A stretch of DNA of 64,000 bases, taken from assembly GCF_018294505.1 (NCBI RefSeq), contig NC_057807.1:168688685-168752684 (forward strand). The letters run 5' to 3'. The notes beneath the pieces were generated by a model. The model did no database searches. It was not told the origin of the DNA and saw only the letters and a list, made by a program, of their open reading frames with translations. Shown here one piece after another: positions 11,701 through 20,620 of the stretch. The first letter of the stretch is position 1, and every line of letters begins with the position of its first letter. Both the position numbers and the translations under genes were made by a program. The stretch is from Triticum aestivum (taxonomy: Eukaryota; Streptophyta; Magnoliopsida; Poales; Poaceae).

Positions 11701-12855
11701 AACATCCGAAGTCTATTCTTCCCCCCGGATGCGGATGCGATCTTGGCCATGCCTAGACCGAGAACTGGAGGTGCTGATATATGGGCATGGGCCTGGGAGA
11801 AGTCGGGAATTTTCACAGTCCGGTCAGCCTACCGGCAAACGATGCAAGCTAAGCTTCAGTTGTCGGCAATGGCAGGGTCATCTTCGGGTGATGAAGGAGT
11901 ATGGCGCGCCTTGTGGAAGCTGAATGTGCTTCCTAAGATTCGAGTGTTCTGGTGGCGAGTGATCAAGGGCTTCCTACCAAATTATGGGGAGCTGCAACGA
12001 CGTCATATCAAGCAGACACCAAACTGTCCTATGTGTGGACACGAAAATGAAACTTTGTTTCATTCATTGGTGGAGTGTGACCATGCGGTATGGTTCTGGG
12101 AGGCGGCGGAGCGTTTCTTTGATATCCGTATCCCTAGGCTGCACCCGATGACATGGTCCAGGGACCTGGTCGATCATGGCCTGTTTAAGCAGGAGGATGC
12201 TGCTATTATGATTACGGTGATGTGGGCGGTGTGGCACTCAAGGAATAGATATACCCATGGTGAACAAGTGTATCAGCCGTCATAATCGATGATCATCATT
12301 GAAGAAATAGTACGAGTGCTGGAGTTCCCTTGTACTGTGAAGAACCAGCCTGTTCGGCTCCCTCGATGGTTGCCACCAGAGGAGGGATGGGTTAAGATCA
12401 ATACGGATGGAGCTACACATTCGGTAGGGATGCAGGGAGGAACGGGCTTTGTCGCCCGCGATCATCATGGCTTCTTCCTTAGAGCAGGAGGCTCAAGGTA
12501 TGACGGGATAGTTGATCCATTGGCACTTGAACTTCTGGCATGCAGAGATGGATTGGCCATGGCATATGATATGGGCCTCAATCAAGTTGAAGTCCAAACA
12601 GATTGCCAGGAGGTTACAAGGCTGTGGGAGTCACCGCAGAAATCGCCATGTTATCATCTCTTGAAAGAGATTGAAGTACTGAGCAATTTTTTCCAGGGAT
12701 TTAAGCTACGGTTTGCCAACCGGCTTTGTAATAAGGTGGCTCACCGGGTAGCTAGACTATCTTTAGAACTTTCTTCTTCTCAAATTATGTATGAGACAAT
12801 CCCTGGGTGGCTGGCTGAATCTTTGCAGTCAGACATGCTAGCGCCAAGTGAATAA
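8752..12855 (+). pseudogene. LINE ORF2: endonuclease-reverse transcriptase-RNase H, two in-frame stops
   Basis: One frame runs from the ATG at 8752 to the TAA at 12853, interrupted only by TAG at 9571-9573 and TAA at 12283-12285. The amino part (8752-9573) is an APE-like endonuclease with NCLSWNCRGLG, the metal-binding E of LCETK and GGDFNEI. The reverse transcriptase has KAPGRDGF, YRPISLCNVLYK, GFRQGDPISPYLF and the catalytic FADD at 10821-10832. A zf-RVT domain follows (LWKLNVLPKIRVFWWR, then CPMC..H..C). The end is a type I RNase H (INTDGA, ALELLACRDG, QTDC) after the second stop. No frameshift is needed, so the copy is young or was silenced early. The stops separate endonuclease from RT, and RT from RNase H. 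Confidence 0.93.
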
Positions 12856-12885
12856 AGAGCCATATGGCGTTTTAGCTTCAAAAAA

Positions 12886-12899
12886 AATTGTGGAAGCGC
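12886..12899. repeat. Right target-site duplication of the LINE
   Basis: This is an exact copy of 7992-8005, directly after the poly(A) of the LINE. Confidence 0.93.
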
Positions 12900-13184
12900 C
12901 GCGCAGACACGTGGATGAGTAAAGCGAACGGTGGGATTCGCATCGTGGATTGTGTGAAATGCATAAAATCACGGCAATTGCATGCAAAAATCAACACAAT
13001 ACAAATCGTGACATTTGTGCAGAAAGAAATCATGACAACGACAAAACACAGATGAACGAAACTAATTTCATGACTTTTCTAATAGGTCGGGTCGGCACGG
13101 CATAGCTAATTTTTTTAAAATAATAAATTCTTTATTAATTTACAGAAATAATACAATTTTGATATATTACACAAATAATGTGGC
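12900..13184. other. Low-copy-looking intergenic DNA, no gene seen
   Basis: This was contiguous with 7780-8005 before the LINE inserted. No open frame of note, no splice-like structure and no repeat ends are seen. It may hold former upstream sequence of SEC24. Confidence 0.4.
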
Positions 13185-13385
13185 ATCGGCTTGGGGTAAG
13201 CCGACTGTAACTAATCGTCTTACACGTAGCCGATTAGGGTCCAGTCGGCTTACACCAGGCCGACTGACCAGTCGGCTGAAGCACTGCCTCTAGTCGACCT
13301 CCTATAAGCTGATTGCCCTCTAGTCGGCCTCCCGTAAGACGATTGGAACTAATCGTCTTACCCGTGGACAATTAGTTTCAATTGG
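13185..13385. repeat. Cluster of inverted GTAAGCCGACT / GTAAGACGATT motifs
   Basis: Within 200 bp two related motifs occur repeatedly in both orientations: GTAAGCCGACTG with AGTCGGCTTAC, and AATCGTCTTAC with GTAAGACGATT, plus degenerate copies (GTCGGCCT, AGTCGACCT, AAGCTGATT). Such motif clusters are typical of the subterminal zone of DNA transposons, where transposase binds. No terminal repeats were found, so the element is not identified. Confidence 0.6.
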
Positions 13386-13504
13386 CGACGACAGCTGCAT
13401 GGTATCAAATTTATGAGCTAATGGAACTATATTTCGAACCATAATTTTATCCCACCACCCTCGCTCGAACCTGGCCTAATTTTCCGCAACACTTTTTTAT
13501 AATA

Positions 13505-13612
13505 TGTTCCCGTCAACCCTTTACCAACATCTTCTTTCCTGCCAACCCTTTCCCAACATCTTCTTTCCCGCCAACCCTTCCTTTCCCGCCAACCCTTTCC
13601 CGTCATCTTTCT
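13505..13612. repeat. Minisatellite of CCCGCCAACCCTTTCCC-type units
   Basis: Four imperfect units of about 31 bp are seen (CCCGCCAACCC, then TTTCC, then AACATCTTC), followed by a run of ten C and CA repeats at 13628-13650. It is non-coding and lies just left of the Gypsy relic. Confidence 0.7.
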
Positions 13613-13869
13613 CTTCTCGACCTATACCCCCCCCCCAACACACACACATACACAAAGGTTAGTAAGCAGTGCATTGTAGTCTCGTCAAGATATCCGATTA
13701 TCCTCTCAATTGTAATTTCCACCCGAGTATGTCAAAATGTCTTTTGAGGTTGGCCAACAATTTCAAGATAGACAATAGGATAGTTCCATGGGACGAACTC
13801 ATCAGTAGCGCACCGTACTAAATGAGTTGGATCTCGCATTAAGTAGGTGCGGGTGGCCTGCAAGGACCT

Positions 13870-14330
13870 TTGAGATATCTTTCATGCTAAGTGGGTTATT
13901 CTCATGATGAGTGTTTATTCACTCGTCCTTGCACGAGAGGGGTTGGTAACATGGATTTCCAATCCCGAAATCAAAAATTGCAAATAATTAAACAAGACTC
14001 AACAGGATTGTTGTTGGTATGGAAGGCACCTGTGGATTCGGTTAGCCATGGCTTGTGTTTGTTGGTGGAGGGGGAGTAAACTTTACTATTATCGCTTGGG
14101 AACCGACGCTAATGTGTTTAGCATGGAAGGTATTGAAAACTCTTGGCCGTAACGTTGACAGGAAGGATATACCTCCCAAAATTATATTTATCTTTGATTT
14201 AAGCTTTGTGCTCTGGCACCTCTGCAAATCCCTACTTCCCTCTACGAATGGGCTATCTATTTACTTTTATATTTTTTACTTTTATGTTGAGTCATCACCT
14301 TCTCAGACAAGCACCAGACCTGAGAGTTTT
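13870..14330 (+). mobile_element. Relic of the 3' internal region of an Athila-like Gypsy element
   Basis: The stretch is similar to 49610-50040: CTAGGTGGGTTATTC, a GGTTGGTAAC-type block, AATAATTAAACAA, TTGTTGGTGG, and a block ending in TATGTTGAGTCATCACC. At 49.6 kb the same sequence lies late in the internal region of a Gypsy element. Here it breaks off near 14330, and LTR-like sequence follows without an intact junction. Confidence 0.6.
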
Positions 14331-14419
14331 CATGTTAATATTTATTGCATTATGGTATGTTATTGTACAATATGGTACAATACTTATGCCTTTTTTCTTA
14401 TTTTACAATATTTACATGA

Positions 14420-15775
14420 AGAGGGAGAATGTCGGCAGTTGGAATTTTGCACCGGAAAGGAGCAAATATGAGAGACCTATTCTGCACAACTCCAAAAGTC
14501 ACAAAAATTTACGGAGAATTATTTTGGAATACATAAGAATTACTGGGTGAAGAAACTACCAGATGGGACCCACCAGGTGGCCACAAGCCCGGGGGGCGCG
14601 CCCTACCCCCTAGGGCGCGCCTCTAGGGCTTGTGGGGGCCCTGGCAGGTCTCCGGTGCCCATCTTTTGCTATATGAAAGGTTTTGACCTGGAAAAAATCA
14701 AGAGGGAGCTTTCGGGACGAAGCGATGCCGTCTCGAGATGGAACCTGGGCAGAAGCAATCTAGGGCTGTTCTGCCAGGGAAACTTCTCCCCCCGAGGGGG
14801 AAATCGAAGCCGTCGTCATCGCCAACGACCCTCTCATCGAGAGGGGGTCAATCTTCACCAACGTCTTCACCAACACCATCACCTCTCAAACCCTAGTTCA
14901 TCTCTTGTATTCAATCTTTGTCTCAAAACCTCGTATTGGTACATGTGGGTTGCTAGTAGTGTTGATTACTCCTTGTAGTTGATGCTAGTTAGTTTATTTG
15001 GTGGAAGATCATATGTTCATATCCTTAATGATATTCAATACCCCTCTAATATTGAACATGAATATGCTTTTTGAGTAGTTACGTTTGTTCCTGAGGACAT
15101 GGGAGAAGTCTTGTTATAAGTAGTCATGTGAATTTGGTATTCGTTCGATATTTTGATGAGATGTATGTTGCCTTTCCTCTAGTGGTGTTATGTGAACATC
15201 GACTACATGACACTTCACCATGATTTGGGCCTAGGGAAAGGCATTGGGAAATAATAAGTAGATGATGGGTTGCTAGAGTGACACAAGCTTAAACCCTAGT
15301 TTATGTGTTGCTTCGTAAGGGGTTGATTTGTATCCACATGTTTCATGTTATGGTTAGATTTATCTTAATTCTTCTATCGTAGTTGCGGATGCTTGCGAGA
15401 GGGGTTAATCATAAGTGGGAGGTTTGTCCAAGTAAGGACAACACCCAAGCATCGGTCTACCCACATATCAAATTATCAAATTAACGAACGCGAATCATAT
15501 GAGCATGATGAAAACTAACTTGACAATAATCCCATGTGTCCTCGGGAGCGCTTTGCTTTATATAAGAGTTCGTTCAGGCTTATCATTTGCTATAAAAAGG
15601 ATTTAGCCACCTTGTTGCACCCATTATGAATTATCTTATCACAAAACTATCTGTTAACGATTGCGGAAAATACCTTGCTGAAAACCGCTTGTCATTTCCT
15701 TCTTCTCCTCGTTGGGTTCGACACTCTTACTTATTGAAAGGACTACGATAGATCCCCTACACTTTTGGGTCATCA
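14420..15775 (+). repeat. LTR of an Athila-like Gypsy element (left limit uncertain)
   Basis: The block holds the palindromic GGGGGCGCGCC/GGCGCGCC zone common in Triticeae Gypsy LTRs (14590-14620), a promoter-like TTTATATAAG at 15558-15567 and the end TTTTGGGTCATCA at 15775. AGACTCTTTTCTGGCACCG follows, the leader next to the primer-binding site in this lineage. The left boundary near 14420 is approximate because no target duplication or TG-start was proved. Confidence 0.6.
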
Positions 15776-16240
15776 AGACTCTTTTCTGGCACCGTTGCGG
15801 GGAGGGAAGCGTCTTTGGTGAGCGGAATTTGGTAAGGAAACATTTATATTACGTGTTGAAATCTATTGTCACTTGTCACTATGGAAAATCATCCATTGAG
15901 GGGTTTGTTTGGGGTATCTTCACCTCGACCGGAAGAGCAAAGAGTTGCTCCTCAACCTACTACACCTACTGAAAATATTTATTATGAAATTCCTTCGGGT
16001 ATGTAGAGAAATTGCTAGCTAATCCTTATGCAGGAGACGGAACACTACATCCTAATTTGCATCTAATCTATGTGGATGAAGTTTGTGGATAATTTAAGCT
16101 TGCAGGTTTGCCCGAGGATGAAGTCAAGAAGAAAGTCTTCCCTTTATCTTTGAAGGGAAAGGCGTTGACATGGTATAGGCTATATGATGATATTGGAGCT
16201 TGGAATTACAACTGGTTGAAATTAGAATTTCATCAGAAGT
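15776..16240 (+). pseudogene. Athila-like Gypsy gag, first part, split by the Maximus element
   Basis: After the LTR a short leader precedes a degenerate gag frame: an ATG near 15880 opens MENHPLRGLFG, then stops and frameshifts follow. Near the right end LSLKGKALTWY and WLKLEFHQK are clear gag signatures (capsid-like core). The reading frame is cut at 16240 by the Copia insertion and resumes at 29042, so the TSD GAAGT (16236-16240) lies inside gag. Confidence 0.75.
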
Positions 16241-18000
16241 TGTAAGGGCATATTTATCCCTAAGGTGTTTTGGTGATTGATGACAATGCTTGTGCGGACT
16301 AATCGTGTGCCTTGAGTTTCTCAGACGCTTCATCGCTAGGCACAAGACGGTTCGGTGCCCCTCGAAGACTATTGAAGACGGCGTTGTTCTACGTTTCTTT
16401 TTCGTGGATTTGAATCGTAGGAGAGCCGTACTATTAAGAGGGGGTCCGCGTCGGAAAGGTTCGGGTGGAATCATCACATACATGCTTCCTTCATTGTCTC
16501 CACCTTTCCCTTGCACTTTGGAGCATCCCCCGTCTATCCTCTGTGCGTTTATCCTGGCTGATCCTGCTGAGCTTGCGATAGTACTGCTCCCTGGAGCGAT
16601 AGTACCGCAGGCACCTGCGGTAGTACCGTGCCACGGCGCGGTAGTACCACGGGAGCCCATGGTAGTACCGCTCCTCTGGAGCTGTAGTACCGTGGCTCCC
16701 AGGCCAAGTGCCGCTGCTTCACGGTAGTAGGGGCAGATGTAAGTTTTTACATCCGCACCTCCGCGGTAGTACCGCACCTCATGCGCGGTAGTACCGCGCT
16801 CGGCCTGCCAAGTGCCGCTGCTTCGCGGTAGTAGGGGCGGATGTAATTTTTTACATCCGCGCCTCCGCGCTAGTACCGCAGTCCTTGCGCGGTAGTACCG
16901 CGCGCGGCCTGTTTTCAGCTGCCATGCAGTAGTACCGCTCCCCAGCGGTAGTACCGTGTCGGACTATTGCATTGTTTCTTTTCCAGCAGAAGTAGGCACA
17001 GATGTATTTTTATTCATCCGCGCCCTTCGTAGGCTAGGACTTTCCTGCCTTGCGGTAGTACCGCAATGGGGAGCGGTAGTACCGTGCTCGCGGAAGTACT
17101 GCTCTTAGTCAGGCATGTTCTAGTCTCTGCTGCTGCCGCGGAAGTACCATGGTCCCTCATGGTAGTATCGTGTGGCCTTGCGGTAGTACCGCGTTCCTGG
17201 AGCGGTAGTACCGCATGTCGTGTGCTGGATATGTGGATAACGGTTGGATCTTTTCCATAGCTATAAAAGGGGTGTCTCCTACCTCTAGTTGATCACCTCT
17301 TCCATCTCTAAGTTCCATTGTTGCTCCAAGCTCCATTTTCGCCCGATCTCTCTCCCTAGCCAATCAAACTTGTTGATTTGCTCGGGATTGGTTGAGAAGG
17401 CCTCGATATACACTTCCACCAAGAGAAATTTGATTTCCCCCACTCATCCCTATCGGATCTTGTTACTCTTGGGTGTTTGAGCACCCTAGACGGTTGAGGT
17501 CACCTCGGAGCCATAGTCCATTATGGTGAAGCTTCGTGGTGTCGTTGGGAGCCTCCAATTAAGTTGTGGAGATTGCCCCAACCTTGTTTGTAAAGGTTCG
17601 ATCGCCGCCTTCAAGGGCACCAATAGTGAAATCACGGCATCTCGCATTGTGTGAGGGCGTGAGGAGAATACGGTGGCCCTAGTGGCTTCTTGGGGAGCAT
17701 TGTGCCTCCACACCGCTCTAACGGAGACGTACTTCCCCTCAAAAGGAAGGAACTTCGGTAACACATCCTCGTCTCCACCGGTTCCACTCTTGGTTATCTC
17801 GCGCCTTTACTTTTGCAAGCTTACTTGTGTTGTATCCCTTGCTTGCTTGTGTGCTTGTTGTTGTTGCATCATATAGGTTGTTCACCTAGTTGCATATCTA
17901 GACAACCTACTTTGATGCAAAGTTTAATTTGGTAAAGAAAAGCTAAAAATTGTTAGTTGCCTATTCACCCCCCCTCTAGTCAACCATATCGATCCTTTCA
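16241..18000 (+). repeat. 5' LTR of the Maximus-type element
   Basis: It starts TGTAAGGG and ends TCCTTTCA. The promoter TATA box CTATAAAAGG is at 17271-17280. The region 16560-17220 is filled with about twenty copies of the palindrome GCGGTAGTACCGC or close variants. A roughly 104-bp subrepeat (16706 onward) is present twice. Confidence 0.95.
16706..16920 (+). repeat. Two-copy 104-bp subrepeat in the 5' LTR
   Basis: Units start at 16706 and 16810, each AAGTGCCGCTGCTTC followed by a TACATCC hairpin and two GCGGTAGTACCGC-like palindromes. The matching zone of the 3' LTR has three units. Confidence 0.9.
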
Positions 18001-18002
18001 AT

Positions 18003-18015
18003 TGGTACTAGAGCC
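18003..18015 (+). other. Primer-binding site of the Maximus-type element
   Basis: TTGGTACTAGAGC lies two bases after the 5' LTR. It resembles the plant initiator-tRNA-Met site TGGTATCAGAGC with changes in the middle. Confidence 0.75.
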
Positions 18016-18051
18016 TCGTCTCTTTATTAAGGACTTTGCCGTCCGAAGAGT

Positions 18052-20610
18052 ATGGTTGACACCGTAGACCATGGGGAGGAGGAGCACTCCGGTGTGAATC
18101 CGATCTCGTCTACGGGTGATGGGGAAACCATGGTGTCCTGTGAGGAATTCAATGTGGCCTTGGACACAGTGAAAACCTCCATGACAACCACGGTAGAAAG
18201 CATGTTTAATAAATTCTTAGAAGGTCTTAAACTACCTACCTCGCCGTTGAAAGTGGGTGATCCCACTAACAAGGTGACGGATGCTAACCCCGATAAGGGG
18301 GAAGCTAATAGTGAGAAGGGTCCTTCTACTAGTGGTAGAAATGGCACCAGCATCTTTGCCCATGTGGAACCTCCAACTTATGGAGGACCGATTCCCTCTA
18401 CTCATTTAAATCATGTCGGTCCTCCTCCTAAGATTGTGAAAAATGAGTATTTTGATTCTTGGGTGTATCGCTTCAAGCGTCATTTAAATCATGTGAATAC
18501 TAATCTTTGGAGAATCATTGAAGAAGGTTTCTATCCACATGACCGAAGCAACTTCACCCCGAGAGAAGTGGTGGATAATCAATTCAATGAGAGTGCTCTC
18601 TTCATCATCCAAGATGCAATCCTTCCCGGAGATCTCCCTCATCTTCGACCCCATGCCATGGCCAAAGACGCATGGCAATGCATTGTGTCTCTCTATCGAG
18701 GAAGTGCTAGCATTCAATGCTCCAACTATGAAGTGTGCAAGATGAAGCCGATGAGTTTGCAATGAAAGAAGATGAAGAACCTCGCGAGCTCTTTCGAAGA
18801 GTGACCAAACTCGCGGTCTCACTCCGAGATCATGGGAGCAAGGACATGGATGACAACTGGATCAAGCGCAAGTTCCTTAAGGCCATGATGCCGTACAACA
18901 AGGCCATGTCCTCCGTCATTCATCAAAGACCGGACTTCCACTCCATGACCTCAAGTGAAGTGTTGGATGAGTTTGTTGCAATGAGCATCCTGGACAAGAC
19001 AGCCGACAATGCGGTCCTCCGTTCTCAAAGGGCAAAGAAGCCCAACCTTGCCTTGAAGGCCAAGGTTATTGTGGAAGAAGAGGAAGAAGAGGAGGATGAG
19101 GAGAGCAACCCCGAAGATACGAAATATGATTATCATGAGCACATGGCTCTTGCTTCAAGACAATTTTGGAGCAAGAAGAATTCAAGACCCAACTTCAACA
19201 AGAACAACTCAAGTGGCTTCAAGGGCAAGCAACGAGTTAGAACTTGTTTCAACTGTGGCAATGTGAGCCATTTCATTGCGGATTGCCCTTACGAGAAGCG
19301 GGAAGACAATGGTGGCAAGTTCATCCGAAAAGACAAAGCCAAGTCCTTCCCCAACAAGAACAACTTCACCAAGAAGACTCCTACTCGTGGGTTGGTGGTT
19401 CGAGAAGAATACCATGAGGATGACGATGATGATGAAAATGGAGAAGTAATGGTCATGGCCTCCGTTGCCATTTCTACCACTCCCCGGGTGTCTCTCTTTG
19501 ATTCACCCAACGAGAACATCACCGCCAAGTGCCTCATGGCTAAAGCCTCTAACAAGGTAACCCCCAACATCAAAACCACCATCATTACTAATCCCTCTTT
19601 GGAGAGTTGCATTGATGAACATGAGGGGTCTAATGAGGACGTGAATGAATTTGAGTCATTTATGAGTAAGCTCAAGGGCAAATCCAAGAAGCACTTTGTT
19701 GCTCTCCTGGAACAACTTGGTGAAGCCAATGACATGATCGAGGCTCGCGAAGAAACCATCTCTAAGATGGAAGGTCATAGTCGTGACTATGCCTATGAGA
19801 TATCGGATCTCTCTAATGCTCTTAAGGAAGAGCGTGGGCATCGTTTGACTCTTGAGGAGTCATACAACGATGACCATGCTAAGTTAAAGAAAGATCTTGA
19901 TCATGCTCTTGTCGTGTCTCGTGTGCTAACTTCCGAGAAGGCTAAACTTGGGGTTGATCATGCTAGAATCAAGGAGGAGTTTGATGTACTTGACAAGGCC
20001 CACAAGGTCTTGAAGGGTGCTCACGCTAACCTCAAGGAGTCTCATGCTCAACTCCAAGTTAAGCTAACCAAGGAAAAGGCCACCTTTCCTCATATGGTAT
20101 TGATTGATAATGCATATGCTACTAACTCGTGTTGTGAGCATGTGCATCTTGTGGAGGAGAATGCCAAGTTGAAGGATCAACTTGAGAAAGGCCTTGTGAC
20201 ATGCATTCAAGGTGAGAAGAACCTCAACGACCTTTTGAGCAATCGAAAGGAAGTTGTGGCCAAGAAGGGAATTGGGTTTGCACCCAAGACCAAGAACAAG
20301 AAGAAGAACGACAAGACCAAACAACCTCCTCCTCTCAAGCAAACTTTTGTGAAAGAGGGAGAGGGTGCTCCTAAGGAGGAGAAGGAAATGTGAAGGGTGT
20401 TGATGTCAAAAAGGGCAAAACCACCTCCCCAACAAAGCCGGCGACTTTAACCCATCATATGTGTTGTGCCGTGCTAGTGATGGGCATGTTTATCCTAAAT
20501 TTGTTGGTTCTCCTTATGAGTACATTGAATGGTCTATTTGGGTTCCTAAGACCCTTGTTACTAACATCAAAGGACCCATTACTAAATGGGTACCTAAAAC
20601 CAAGCATTGA
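18052..20610 (+). pseudogene. Maximus-type gag, frameshifted
   Basis: Frame one opens at 18052 (MVDTVDHGEEEHSG) and gives a capsid-like region to about 18760. The frame then changes near 18735-18765 and continues as 552 codons to 20393. That part has a zinc knuckle CFNCGNVSHFIADC at 19248-19289, acidic and Lys-rich linkers, and a long heptad-rich coiled coil at about 19670-20240, typical of Sirevirus gag. A further frame change near 20390 leads to SYVLCRASDGHV and VPKTLVTN, ending at the TGA at 20609. At least two indels are therefore needed to read it through, so this copy makes no full gag. Confidence 0.85.
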
Positions 20611-20620
20611 TCTCTTGTAG

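Larger units (their letters stand above)
8006..12885 (+). mobile_element. 5'-truncated L1-type LINE retrotransposon
   Basis: A 4.88-kb non-LTR element is bounded by a 14-bp target duplication and ends in a short poly(A) at 12880-12887. It contains the end of ORF1 (zinc knuckle) and a nearly complete ORF2 (endonuclease, reverse transcriptase, zf-RVT, RNase H). It begins inside ORF1, as expected when target-primed reverse transcription stops early. It landed about 630 bp upstream of the SEC24 ATG in opposite orientation to that gene, separating it from its former upstream DNA. Confidence 0.95.

Noticed and set aside
16560..17220. Regularly spaced palindromes considered as a CRISPR array
   Set aside because: The spacing is irregular, the intervening sequences are themselves repeated in the other LTR, and the context is a plant retrotransposon.
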